From assembly GCA_021442155.1 (NCBI GenBank), contig CM038222.1, forward strand, positions 112,533,121 to 112,597,120: a stretch of DNA of 64,000 nucleotides, in the 5' to 3' direction. The translations under genes were made by a program, and so were the position numbers. How positions within the stretch are numbered: the first letter of the stretch is position 1; the number at the start of each line of letters is the position of its first letter. The notes under the pieces are model-generated. The model was not told the DNA's origin, ran no database searches, and saw only the letters and a program-made list of their open reading frames with translations. Origin of the DNA: Cymbidium sinense (Eukaryota > Streptophyta > Magnoliopsida > Asparagales > Orchidaceae). Shown piece after piece: positions 36,309 through 47,789 of the stretch.

Positions 36309-37145
36309 ATGAAGGCAATTTCCAAGCTCCAAGCTTTCTTCTTCTTCCTGCTGTTTCTCTTCATCACTCACACTCGTAAGTCAAAAAACAAAGCTTCAAT
36401 TTCCAACCTCTTTAACAAAACTTGACGCAAAACAACAATCTCTTACTATTCTCTATTTTTCGATTTTCAAGATGAGATCCAACTCAAACTCGTCAATCGC
36501 TGCGAGTACAGCGTCTGGCCGGGCACACTGGGCAGTGCGGGCAATATTTCTCCCAAGGAAGGCGGTTTTCACCTGGGTGTAGGAGAAGAGGTAGTCATTA
36601 ACGTTCCCTATGGCTGGTCCGGAAGAATATGGGGAAGGCAAGGCTGTTGCTTTGACGAACAAGGCCATGGATTCTGCCAAACCGGAGACTGTGGTGGAAG
36701 GCTCCATTGCAGAGGAACGGGTGGAATGCCGCCAGCCACATTAGTGGAAATGACCTTCGGAATTCCTCAGTCTCCACTCCATTACTATGACGTTAGCTTG
36801 GTGGATGGTTTCAATCTTCCTGTGACGATGGTGCCAAATGGAAATGGAGTGGGATGTGGGGTGGCTGGGTGCAAGGTGAATCTGAATGTCTGTTGTCCTT
36901 CTAAGTTTGAAGTAAGGATGGGAGGGAAGACAGTTGGTTGCAAGAGCGCTTGCTTGGCTCTACAGACGGACAAGTACTGTTGCACAGGAGAGTATAGCTC
37001 TCCTAATAGTTGCAAGCCTACTCTTTTCTCCTTTATATTCAAGTCCTTATGTCCAAGAGCTTATAGCTTTGCGTATGATGATCCTACGAGTTTGAACAGG
37101 TGCATGTCATCTCGTTATGTAATCACATTCTGTCCTAGAAATTAA
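36309..37145 (+). CDS. Thaumatin-like protein (PR-5 family), two exons
   Basis: Exons 36,309-36,375 and 36,472-37,145, joined across a 96 bp phase-1 GT...AG intron, encode 246 residues, a normal length for the family. Residues 1-22 are a basic start plus a Phe/Leu-rich core, a secretory signal, so the product should enter the apoplast or vacuole. The thaumatin signature is complete at 87-102 ([16 protein letters not shown]). Residues usual for the acidic cleft are present: Arg in WGR (78), Glu115, Asp129 and Asp134 in YDVSLVDGF, and Asp225/226. There are 18 cysteines instead of the usual 16. The extra ones make CC pairs at 81-82 and 163-164. One N-glycosylation sequon lies at Asn47. Family members are antifungal or glucan-binding defence proteins, some induced by stress; the role here is inferred. 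It is the only intact gene seen, and no partner gene lies nearby. Its frame and both splice sites are clean, so it is probably expressed. Confidence 0.93.
36376..36471 (+). other. Intron of the thaumatin-like gene
   Basis: Starts GTAAGTC and ends GATTTTCAAG after a T-rich tract. It splits a His codon right at the end of the signal peptide, a position where introns occur in many plant secreted proteins. Removing it joins the signal peptide to the mature domain in frame. Confidence 0.85.
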
Positions 37146-37600
37146 GGGGTGCTCTTAGTGAATTCTGATGTCTTTTTTTCGTTAAGGGATTTAGACATTT
37201 ATCTTGTATGGCCTGGTGGAGGGAAGATCACCTGAGTTATTACTCCACAGGTAAATTATAGCTTTACTGTGGTTTAATTTCATGATTCTCTCACGAGTGG
37301 TGGTCTGTGTTCCTCTGCAAGAAATTTGTATTTGTTTTCAGATATGATGGTCGAGATTAGTTTGATGCCTTTAAGAGAATTTGTTTATGCAATGTGTTAT
37401 GTTACGCAGAGTTAGCGTTGCAGAACTGAGCACAACAGAGTTCTTTCATCTGTTCAGGTTAATGTGAATTAGGAATTCAAAGCCAATTCGCCAGAGATTT
37501 ATTTCATATCAGATTGGGTGAATGATAACATATTATTTTATTCATGTATACGTATTTTAATTAGTAGCATAAACCTATTTTAACATAAAGTTTTAAATAA
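37146..37600 (+). other. 3' flank of the thaumatin-like gene
   Basis: T-rich sequence suitable for a 3' untranslated region, but no canonical AATAAA was found close to the stop, so the poly(A) site is unknown. Confidence 0.35.
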
Positions 37601-37830
37601 TTTTGCTCACAAACAAGCCTTAATTGAGCTTCTTAACAGCTTGTTCTCGAGCTTTATTTAGAGGTGATATTATTCATGATATAAATAAAAAAAATAACAA
37701 ATTATGCAAATATGTTCATTTAGCTATAGAGTGTTTACAAAAGTGTTCATCCTCGTTTGTTAGTGAATCAAACAATCATATGCAAGTTTTAATAGAGCTA
37801 AGCCTCGAGTAATTTGTTGAGCACTAGCAA
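37600..37830. repeat. Fragment related to the GAGCTCGA TIR element
   Basis: Shares AAGCCTTAATTGAGCTTCTT-like, AGTGTTCA, GTGAATCAAACAATCAT and CTCGAGTAA.TTGT pieces with 20,060-20,420 inside the TIR element. Both terminal inverted repeats are absent. Confidence 0.6.
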
Positions 37831-37856
37831 AAAATCATACTTTTACTTATGACAAC

Positions 37857-37870
37857 CTCTTCTTCTTCTT

Positions 37871-37900
<30 letters not shown>
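37857..37900. repeat. (TTC)n microsatellite
   Basis: About 14 TTC units. The surrounding 37,900-38,170 has open frames on both strands but no recognised product. Confidence 0.95.
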
Positions 37901-37901
<1 letters not shown>

Positions 37902-38514
37902 TTCTTTATTTACCTATTTATTTTTCACGTTTCTTTCAACTCTAGTTGAAGTAATTAAGAAGCTTTCTCCCAATCATCTTGGAAGGCATGCTAAAAGGGA
38001 ATATGGCACACCACTGGCATCAAATGGGTGTACAAAGTTGCCTGTTTCCTTTTCCACGTATAAAAGAAACATCATATTAAGAAGCAACACAAGTAATTTT
38101 GCTTCGCCGGGGCCTATTCCTTGCTCCTGAAGACGAAGACGAACAATATTCATGAGTAATTTCAAATAGGAGCCAAACTTGCAATATATAAAATTTTAGC
38201 AAGCCGAACACTTGCACACGTAAAGTAGACTCAATCAAACTTCACTTATTTATGCACCATGCTTTGCGGTTGAATTCTTGCAAAAATCTTATTTAGATAA
38301 ATGTATAAATAATTATGATAATTTTTGAAAAAAATTAATTACTAATAATATATTACTTATTATTTGTAATAAATTAGAAATTAAATATTATTTATTAATA
38401 TAGATTCCAAAGGAGGCAATATAATGTTAGTGGGGGTAGAATGATTCCATCATATTTATGTTGCTAAAGATGTACAAATTCCGACATATTGGTGTTCATT
38501 AATTTAACTTATTG

Positions 38515-38518
<4 letters not shown>

Positions 38519-38586
<68 letters not shown>
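38519..38586. repeat. (AT)n microsatellite
   Basis: Uninterrupted AT run in AT-rich spacer. Confidence 0.95.
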
Positions 38587-38590
<4 letters not shown>

Positions 38591-38779
38591 AACTTGTGTT
38601 TCTTTTAATAGTAAATCTTGGTCATTTATTTATAATGTGAGTGATGTGAGGCGAAAGCTTTATGATCCTTTGAAGTCTAAAAGATGTATGTTATATAAAA
38701 CTAAATTTGGGTTATTTACATACTATTTATATCAAAAAAAGAAATGAAATAAATAAAAATAAAAATAAAAAATAAAATT

Positions 38780-39320
38780 TTTGGCTATGGCGCCGCGACA
38801 TTGCATCCATAATGCCGAGGCGCTATCCTGGTCTTCTAGAAGAAACAACTACCCGGTCCAGCTGTCAAAGTACGACACAACATCGCAACTCTGTGATCTT
38901 GGTGTCGAGCCACTGCTTAACTGCCTAGTCCAACTGTCAATTTACGGTATAGCGCGTAGCACTGAGATCTTGGCACTGCATTGGCCATTGAGAGGAAATA
39001 GTTTTCAGCCCACTCCTATAAATAGGAGTGAGCAGTTCACTCAAAGGATTTTTCCCCTCTACTCTTTCTGAACGGTGCTCAGACTTCTCTTCGAGTTTCT
39101 TACTTAAGGTAAAGAATTGTGTTTTTTCTTAATAGTTTGACAAAACCCACCGTTGATCTTTGACCCGATGTAGAAAACTTGAAGATTTGAATACCTCCTC
39201 CGTTGAATTTTATTCCGGTGAGAGATGAAAACTCCTTCTGTTGATCTTAGATCCGGAATAAGGTATAAGAGTGCTTTGCACTATACAATTTTGAAACCTA
39301 GCACTACTAAAATGAAATGC
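38780..39320 (+). mobile_element. LTR-like promoter and leader region
   Basis: GC-rich sequence beginning GGCGCCGCGACATTGC leads to a strong TATA box (39,017-39,024). A pyrimidine-rich leader (TTTTTCCCCTCTACTCTTTC) follows, then three degenerate units of about 55 bp at 39,150-39,270, each with CCGTTGA/CTGTTGA followed by a GATCC or TTCCGG motif. The layout resembles the U3-R of a plant LTR retrotransposon. Terminal TG/CA and a primer-binding site were not identified. Confidence 0.5.
39011..39030 (+). promoter_or_regulatory. TATA box inside a perfect inverted repeat
   Basis: CACTCCTATAAATAGGAGTG: two 9 bp arms around AA, with TATAAATA at the centre. Confidence 0.7.
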
Positions 39321-39369
39321 TGCCGAAATTCTAAAAAAAGAATTAAAAAACTTGTACTTTAAATTAAAA

Positions 39370-39770
39370 ATTTAACCTATAGCACCGACACGCTGGATAT
39401 TGGCGCCGCGCTCTCGAGCAATCATATTATGTAAGTGGCACCACAACACCCAAGAATTAGCGTCACGATGCTCTAACAAAATCCAATGGCACCACGATGC
39501 CAGAGTATCAACGTCATACCCATGTGTCACCTAAAATATGACTTAGAATATTTGAATAAAAAAATGAGATAAAATCCCACAGTGCTGTAATGCTGAGGGG
39601 ACAGTACCACAACACTGTGTTTCCTTATTATGTGTGAAAAGGACTTAGAAATTTTTTTGGTTGGGGAAAAAATAATATATCATAGCACCGTGATGCGCTT
39701 CTCGGGTCGTTTGGTTTATCTACAACGCTGAGGCGCTGACATACCATCAGTGCGGCGCTATACCCTGATT
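39370..39770. repeat. Degenerate GGCGCCGCGACGC tandem motif
   Basis: Repeated variants such as GGCGCCGCGCTC, GGCACCACAACACC, GGCACCACGATGCC and GCGCTGACATACC, spaced roughly 40-60 bp apart. Most differences are C to T or G to A at CpG. Related repeats lie at 38,789-38,825 and 47,345-47,680. Confidence 0.65.
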
Positions 39771-39823
39771 TGATCTTTTTTTATAAGTGTAAATTTTTTT
39801 TTATTTATCCTGGAGCATCAATA

Positions 39824-39946
<123 letters not shown>

Positions 39947-40059
39947 AGCATACAACACAAATATAATAAAAAAGAGAATTTTATTTCTTCAAAAGAATAT
40001 TACAAATTACAAACTACAAATTATAAATAAAAGAAAAGAAAAAAAATACAAATGAGAAA

Positions 40060-40738
40060 AGCTAATAATTGTACTCGTCGCCACCCTCCTCTTCTGCTTC
40101 TTCTTCCTCCTCCTCCTCCGTGCCTGATACCGGGAGGGTAATCACACAAGTTGATATTGGGGCGTTGTAGGGAAGGAGACCTGGCTAGGATATGCAAGAT
40201 TGTAATTCTGAAATATGTTCACTAGTGCAGTGTTGAACTGGGTAATGTAGAAGAATTACATCTGCTATTGATCCATGTGATGGATAAATTTATGTTTTAG
40301 CATCTCCTGGCTACGACTACTCTTATCTATCCTCTTTCTCGAGTCTAAGACCTAGCTGTTGATCTCTTGAACTTGCTCAGCCAAGAACTTAGAAGTTTAG
40401 GATCCAGATCGGGCGGATGGAAACTCTCTCTCACTCAAATCTATTTTTGAACCCCCCCAATCACCCTCTTCATTAGAGGAGCATTCTGAAGAAGTACCTC
40501 CTCATTAGGTCTCCTTACCGTACCCGCCTCTACACTCAAACTATAAATAAGAGAAGGGTAGCTGTATCTAACGGTAGTGCTCCCCTTCAACATATTACAA
40601 ATTGAATCCTGTCATTTTCATTGCACGCTTTCATTTCTGCCACAAAGAAAAAGAATAATCTCAACGAAATCGACATGATCATTGTAGTAGGAGAGATATT
40701 GATCATATTTAATATTAGGAAGATCATAATATGCATCT
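40060..40738 (-). pseudogene. Gag-like retroelement protein, C-terminal part, decayed
   Basis: The minus strand reads AYYDLPNIKYDQYLSYYNDH, then a hydrophobic FFLCGRN-like stretch, SYPSLIYSLSVEAG (about 40,545) and FFYITQFNTALVNIFQNY (about 40,255). It ends in a run of GAG/GAA codons at about 40,120-40,080. That tail and the segment order resemble the gag-like proteins annotated in plants as putative plant transposon protein. Stops and at least two frameshifts are present. The upstream half appears to lie at 46,640-47,228, beyond an inserted LTR. The function in the element is not known to me; the label rests on memory of the family's character, not on an alignment. Confidence 0.5.
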
Positions 40739-41398
40739 ATAACACTACTATCATAACTTACTATTGACCTCACTTTTAGAGAGGATTCAATCTTCCCATC
40801 TTAGGCTTAAGAGTCTTCTAGACACTAGGATCTTCTTAGTCATAAGACACTTTTAGTGACTAAGTGAACACTTAGCCCGAACCTAGGGACTTAGGAGGAC
40901 TTGTCATAGGTTTAGGTTATACCTTAAGATCTAAAGGTAACATACCTACCCCAAGGCCTAAACCAAGTCTCATGCCTATCCCCTTAGCCAAATCTAATCT
41001 CAAATTAATCCAACCAAAACCCAATTGAATTTCATTTTATACCTGAGATATAAGCCAAATGATCCAAACTCAATACTATCCTTAACCCAATCCTATCATA
41101 AACAAATCCTATGGACTTAACTAATTTTTTTTTCAATCAAACCTAATTCAATTGACTTTCACAGAAGCACTCCAACCATTCAAACCTTCATTCCAAACTC
41201 CACCAAAAGCTACAATCAAGCTAATGGACCAAAATCAAATCAATTAACACAAGCTAGCCTATTTGAACCCAAAATGTCCAAATGAGCCAAAATCCAATTA
41301 AATACAAATCAATTGCAATCAAAGCCATTAATCAATCTCAAATCAATTATCAAACTCAATTCAACCAAAAATCAATTCAATTGACTCATTATGTTCAC

Positions 41399-42145
41399 TT
41401 GACCCAAAGTGACCTAAAGGGTCCATTTGAACGAAACTCCAATCCAACCCAAATTGGATTGAGCTAACCTATGCAAAAACTCCTATATTGATTGTTGATC
41501 ATCCTTGATTGATCAATTACAATCAATTGGGTCAAACCAAGTCAATTTGGTCATTTGATCAAGTTGACCCAATTAGCTTACATGAACCAAAATGAACCAA
41601 ACTTCATTCCAATTCAAATCAATTGAAACCAATAATCTCTACCAACATAAAATTGATCCTTGAATATGACTTGACCATGAATTGAGCCAAACTATGTCCA
41701 ATTGGCCTCTTGACCCAATTTGACTTAAAATGATAAATTAGGTCAAATCAAATCCTAATCCAAATTGATTGCAACCAATAACTCAAATTCATCTCAAATT
41801 GATTATTTAACATGATCAAACCGTTGGTTGAACCCAATTTGACCAAGTCAACCCAATTGACCCATTTAGCCCAAATTAACCTAAAGGTTCAAATTGGTCT
41901 AAATCATTCATAAATTTAAATTGATTGAAATCAAAGCCTACAATCATCTTCAAATAATCAATTGAACCTAAACCAATACTTAACCCAAGCCAATTTGACC
42001 CATATGAATCCATATGGGTCAAATTCAAATCCAATCCAAATCAAGCCAAACTAATTTGACCAATTAGTCAACTAATGATTTGACCCAATTTGACCAATTG
42101 GTCAACTTAATTCAACCTAGCCCAATTCGACCTACATGGGTCAAA
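41399..42145. repeat. W-box-rich U3 segment
   Basis: By hand count about 20 hexamers TTGACC/TTGACT or their complements fall in these ~750 bp, several as close pairs such as GATTTGACCCAATTTGACC. Confidence 0.75.
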
Positions 42146-43228
42146 TTGAGCCAAACCCAATCAAACCAACTCCAAACTCATTCAAACCTGGCATGACCCA
42201 TCCTTGGGTTACCATGGGTGCCAACACAAATCAAACCCGACCCAAACCAAACCTGAATTGACCCATTATCCATTGGGTAAAGCCCTCCACATAGGACAAA
42301 ATCCATATTTGGGTGGTCAAACCCCCTCCTTTGCACTTGACAACCACCCTTAGCTTAGTTTGGATCTTTGACCTTATGCCTAAACTAACCCAAGGTTGGT
42401 TGGGTGAGCCATAGGTCAAGGAAGATGAGCTAACCCATCTCCTCCCATTGATCCACTTAGGGAAGCAAGGACAAGCCATGGCAACCCACCTCAGACCCTC
42501 ACCCACTCAAACTGAGCCACCTTGACCCTTCTTTGACGTCCTCGGTCGGACATTTGCCTAAGGCAGAACCAATTCGAGCTATCGAATTGGAGGGGGAGGA
42601 TAGTATACTCCTCCCCATTTCACTCACACACACATCAGAGCATTCCTAGAACTTGAGAGAGTCAAAACAAACTCCCCCAAGATTTCTTTGAGCCTCCCCA
42701 TTGCCGAAAACACAAATCTCCATCCAATCGCACCTGATCTCCACCATTTTCAAATTAACTTTACCCACACCACCACCAAGCTTCAATAATCAAGAATGAA
42801 TCGATTCCTGATTGATTCGAGCACCGGAGACCCATCCAAGCCTAACTCCGGCGAGGTAAATCCTGGCAAATAGTGAAAATCTCATTTTTTGTTTGGCTTT
42901 TGTGAAAGAAATTATGATTTTGTGTGATTTTCACCGTTAGATCCCTCTAGATCTCTTCCCTGAAGCTTTTATAGTCAATCCCAAGGCCTCACAAGTTCCA
43001 GGCTCCGGATCGGGGAGGTGGGCGGTGTCCGTCTTTCATCATCGGGTGAAGGATCATCGCCCGTCATCCATATTGGAATGGGCCGTGATTAATCCAACTA
43101 GATTTATTTAATTTAATCCTATAAGAACTACGTGATTATTCTCCACCATCTAATCATAGATCGGACGGTGGGGATGAAAGCGCGTCCTCCACCGCTGACT
43201 TAGTTGCCGCGTCAGACGATTTAAGTGG

Positions 43229-43249
43229 CCAATCAGGCGCCATATAAAG
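43229..43249 (+). promoter_or_regulatory. CCAAT plus TATA promoter of the long LTR
   Basis: CCAAT at 43,229-43,233, nine bases, then TATAAAG at 43,243-43,249 in a GGCGCCATATAAAGCCGCC context. Orientation and spacing match the minus-strand copy at 4,477-4,456, so the LTR is read left to right here. Confidence 0.65.
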
Positions 43250-44652
43250 CCGCCACATCGCTTGGCGATGGGATCGAGGGGATTAATTAGGCTTTAAAAT
43301 ATGATTAATTACACTGAAACTTCTTCAAATCATAAGTAATTATAGAAAAATCTAAAAAAATATAAATACACCCATTTTGGAAAAGTTAAACAAAGGAAAT
43401 TTTAATAAGAATAATTTTATTTGATTTTGAATAGTGATTAAGGCTTAATTAGGGTTTGAATGTTTCTTTAATTAGCTTAATTAAGCCCTAATTTCTTGGG
43501 CAATTATCCTAAACTTGACACATTGATTCTTTGGGATGTCCTCTGCCTTGCATATTTTTCTTGTGATTTATTTGTTAGGTAATTAGGGGAATTTAGAATT
43601 CAACCTTTAATTACCCTATTAATTAATTTAATGATTATTTAAAATTCTAAATAGTAAAAGTTAATTAATTTAGTTTCATTAATCACCGATTAATAGTTAG
43701 ATGATGAGGGAGAGTGATTAGGACCCCTCCCGTAATTACTTTTCCAAAATCTCTCATTAAAAAGGATTAATTAATGAGAGATTTAATTAAGGGATTAGCT
43801 AAGCAAATGATAATAAAATCAAATCAAATTAAATTGATAATTGCTTCAGATGATTAACATTTAAATTAAGGGTTCCTCTTTATGTGTTCAATAATATAAA
43901 GTGCCTTAAGAAAATTATGATTAGCCCATGAGTGTGAGAAAATCATAAAAGTATTTAATTAGATTCTTTAATCTAATTAATCTCTAATTATAAGCCAATT
44001 ACATTAAGTTCTTTAGGAGCATTGTCATTTTATTTTTCTCATGTGCATATCTTTTGTGGCTCATGATTAAATGATTAGTTAAATTAAAGAAGTATAAGAA
44101 AGGGTAATTAAATGGATTGCTTAATGGTTCAATTTAATTAAATTATAAAAATCACTTAATTATCTTTCCTTAAACAAATTAAAATTGTCATCATTCAAAT
44201 GGGATGGAAAACAACAAATGATCTCTCCTATTTAAATTCAATAAAAATTCAAAATCAAAATTAATATGAAGCTTTGGTTTCTTTAAGTGATTTTATTTAA
44301 TGTGATTGTCCTTAAGAATTAGTGTAGTTGAATGAATCGTGTGGAGATGTTTGATTATTCCTGTTCAATCACTTTAATTATTATATGTTATGTAATATCA
44401 TGCATTCATATTTTCCAAATTAAATGAAATCTACTTATGCAAAATAGCATGTGTTGGCTTAATCTTATTATATGTGTGGCTATTATCACTAATAAATTTA
44501 ATTTTTTTTTGAAAAGTTATAAATTGATAATAACATTTGGAGTGATAGTATTTATGAATATATGTATAGAATTCACATGTGCTTATAGCTTAAAACATGT
44601 GAAGGTAGTACTTTCTTTCCTATGTTTATGTATAGATTTACATATGCTTGAA

Positions 44653-45010
44653 TGATAATAAGTAGATAATCTGGACATCTCAAGAATATGAGGCTTTAAG
44701 TAGCCCCAAAGAGGCCATTTGATTATCTCACTTTCTTGGTTAACAGAGGTACATACTTATTTAATTTCATTCCTATGTATATTTGTATTAGAATTTGGAT
44801 AGAGCTTTACTTTACATGTATAAACAATTTAACCAAAAAACATATATACAATCTTTTGCATGATTTTCATTCTTGTAGTTGTACATACATTCATATGTAT
44901 TTAAGATAGCAAGTATATAGTCTGGACATTCTAGGAATATGAGGCTTTAAGTAGCCCCAAGGAGGTTATTTGAATATCTCACTTCCCTGGTTCAAATAAT
45001 GACATGTACT
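44653..45010. repeat. Tandem 250 bp duplication within the LTR
   Basis: Two units start at 44,653 and 44,903, each with a CTGGACAT.CTA.GAATATGAGG block and GGCTTTAAGTAGCCCCAA. The minus-strand relative (2,739-2,830) has a single unit. Confidence 0.8.
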
Positions 45011-46069
45011 TACTTACATCTTTTATACATGTTTGTGTGCATTTAATTAGACAATGAAAGTCCCCTTTTCTATTAAAAACATATGCATCCATAATCATTT
45101 AGTATGCCAAAATGTGTTGTATGTATAGGTATACTAAGTGATAAATCACATGCATGCTATGGGTGATCAAAAGGAATGGTTCGACATATTCTATGTGATG
45201 GTAATTCAATCACATTAACCATAAGAAGCCTTTCATGTTGAATAAAATTCTTTAAGGTTAACTTAGACTTAGGATTAATTAAATATATAATAAATCATTC
45301 ACATAAAAAATTTAATCATAAAAATGTGCTTTTAGAAAACAACTCAAGATATGGATGAAGGGGGTTAAGCCTCTTTCCTCTCTTGACAACACTTAGATGC
45401 TAAGTGTAAGTCAAATGAAATAAAACAAAATTCAAATTAAAAGTCACTAAACTCCTAAACAACTTGAAATGAAACCATCCCTCATGTTAACTTAAATACT
45501 TTTAAAACTTAAAAAATTATAATATAAAAACTTAGCTAAGACATACCATGTACAGCTTAAGCACATACATTAGAATGCTAAGTCACCACTTTTAGTTTTA
45601 GGTTAGGACGGTGTATATAATGATGTTGTGTTTTGATTTTTAATATAATATTTTAGACTAGATGTTAGGAATGTGGATCGTAGATTTGATATTAAGCTGT
45701 TGGTATCCTAATATAATTTTCTGTAGGGGATTTTACTTGTAGGTTGTTTATGCCCCCTAAGCCTAATCCATTTTAGGATAGGTGAGCTTGGCTACTAATG
45801 TGCAGGGTTCTAAGTCCAAATTATGAAATATAAGTGCTTGAGATTGTATGTTTATTTAGCTAAAATTTATTTTTGCATGTATAGTTAGATTTACTTTTTC
45901 ACAAAATATAATTTTGCAATAGGAATAATGATTAGTGTTATGGGGATTAAGATGAGGAGTGGCTAGAAAGCTTAATCTTGGGATTCCCTATGATGCCTTG
46001 GAGCAGATCAAATTAAAAGATGAAAGAAGAAATGAAGAATGAAGACCCCATAACACGTATTCAATTCTA

Positions 46070-46640
46070 AATTGTAATATTATTTTATAATTTTGGGTTG
46101 TATAACATCTTAAACCATCTTGAAATTACATAATACTGGCCTACATGGATTTAAAGCAAGGAGATGTTAGCTAGCAGCCACTCCAGGCAGTTGTAAGTCT
46201 AGTAGAGTCAGACGGGTCTATCTTCCCATGTGGAATAGACTCTATCTTTCCTTTTCTAACTTGTGTTGAAGCTCCCTAGATTTAAGATCCAAAGTTAATT
46301 ATTTTCCTTGGGCTATAAGCATAAATCCTCACCTCTTAGGCATTTCCATAATCTTATGTTGATGGATTATAAGCTCTAGCAATCTAATAAAATTTCAACT
46401 CAAATAAAATAAATCCTCTCACTTTCAAACATATAAAATCTCACCATATGATAAGTTGGAATGCTCACTAGGTTTCCTAGTATCATGAGTATTTCCTACT
46501 TATTTTTCTTTGGATTCTAAAAATAAGTCTTCCAATTGAATGTTCCCATTTGATTTCTAAAATAACCAATTTATTGATAGTCTTAATCTTGAAATCTTTG
46601 GAGATAATGATTGACTACTTTAATCAAGAGTTTTCTTAAA
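46070..46640. other. Unassigned segment beside the LTR
   Basis: Lies between the last block of the long LTR that has a partner elsewhere and the gag-like pseudogene. It could be part of the insert or of the host element. Confidence 0.35.
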
Positions 46641-47228
46641 AAATCTAATTTTCTAGGATGTAATTAACTATGAAGGCTTTCCTCCATAAGAAATTAAAGA
46701 ACCCGACATAAAATAAACCCTGCTATACTTCTTTATGTAAAGTAGGAGAAAGATTTCCAGTATATATGAAGACCCATCATGCCTTAGGGGTCCTTATTAG
46801 GTGATTAGATCCATTGTAGGGTGATGCTTCCATCTTTCAAGATGGTACATCATACCTTAATGTTGTATTCGATCACTTCAATAAGTATCTCCTAAGATCT
46901 ATGTAGTGCCACATAGTACATTCTAAATAAAACACCGCACTTACCAATTTTCCCTCGACGTATGCCTTATTGTCCTACATGTCTCGTGCATTTGCAAAGA
47001 ATTCGGGCACCGCTAGGATGATGAACGAGTTATTATCGTAGGCTAGTTTGAGCCACCTCCATTCTATAATTATCCTCTCCTTGCTGTCACTGGGATTTTG
47101 GAATCCCCTCTTTGGAATCAGGTGTTTGTGGAAGAGAGCATGTTAGTACACTCCTTGATGTCAGTGCTAATGAAGAAATTGGAATCACTCGATACCCTAT
47201 TCTTACCCACAACTCTTCTAAGAGGCAT
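46640..47228 (-). pseudogene. Gag-like retroelement protein, N-terminal part, decayed
   Basis: An ATG at 47,228 begins MPLRRVVGKNRVSSDSNFF. Further on the minus strand reads GWRWLKLAYDN-like sequence, VPEFFANARDM (about 47,010), DNKAYVEGKLVSAVFYLECT (about 46,970-46,915) and WVFIYTGNLSPTLHKEV (about 46,770-46,720). The EFFANA...VEGK spacing is the part most like gag-like plant transposon proteins. Stops follow STNT, DM and the later Leu-Lys. The reading would continue into 40,738-40,060 if the long LTR were removed. Confidence 0.5.
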
Positions 47229-47339
47229 GATTAATAATGAAAATGGGAAAATAAAAAGAGCTAGAAAAGAAAAAAAATTCTTAAGGGAATGGATCGCTGA
47301 ATGAAAATTCTTAATAGTCTGGGCCTTTATTTACAGATC

Positions 47340-47690
47340 AAGACCCAATGCCGCGGCGCCTAGACCCGACACCGAGGGGCTACTCTCTCGGGTTATAGCA
47401 GCCCTAGTGCCATGATGCCCACATGTTGCGCCCAGGCGCTGGTCAGCTCATCTTGTCAATTATTATGCGATCAAAATAATATAATTAATTATAATAAATT
47501 TTCGTAACCAAAGTGCGAGAAAAGAGCATAGCACCTCAGCACTGTTCAAATGATAAAATGACCAATAATGTTAGTGCCATGATGTTGCATACACAGCATT
47601 GAGGCACTGAGCCTCCAGCTCATCTACCCCTGTGTCATGCCACATAAGCACTAGGCTCCACTATCACAGTGCAAGAAGCTCTAGGTCCCA
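47340..47690. repeat. Second array of the degenerate GCGCC/GAGGCGCT motif
   Basis: Variants GCCGCGGCGCC, GACACCGAGGGGCTA, GTGCCATGATGCCC, GCGCCCAGGCGCT, GTGCCATGATGTTGC and GCATTGAGGCACTGA. It flanks the gag-like pseudogene on the other side from 39.37-39.77 kb. Confidence 0.6.
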
Positions 47691-47789
47691 AAAATGAGAA
47701 TTGTATGTACTTTTTAAAAATAAAATTCAAATTTTTATTTTTTTGCTATGCAAACACCACTATGTTTACCTAATATATAGATAACCCTA

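Larger units (their letters stand above)
40745..46065 (+). mobile_element. ~5.3 kb long LTR, same family as 2.35-10.98 kb, plus strand
   Basis: Blocks in order: terminal block (40,770-40,940) with ACTTTTAGTGACTAAGTG; TTGACC-rich U3-like part (41.0-42.5 kb); GC-rich stretch and promoter (42.5-43.3 kb); AATTAATT-rich part (43.3-44.4 kb); a duplicated block with GGCTTTAAGTAGCCCC (44.65-45.01 kb); and an end block with CCCCATAACA at 46,065. Each has a reverse-complement partner in 10.98-2.35 kb or 61.6-61.08 kb. No coding region of its own follows, so it may be a solo LTR. It divides a gag-like pseudogene. Confidence 0.7.

Noticed and set aside
36453..37042. Minus-strand open frames opposite the thaumatin-like gene
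   Set aside because: Shadows of the GC-richer coding exon; the plus-strand frame carries the full family signature.
37849..38130. 93-codon Ser-rich open frame
   Set aside because: The Ser run is the (TTC)n microsatellite, and the remainder matches no family I know.
42231..42506. 91-codon minus-strand open frame in GC-richer DNA
   Set aside because: Lies inside the long LTR; the related region at 7.7-8.8 kb does not keep the frame.
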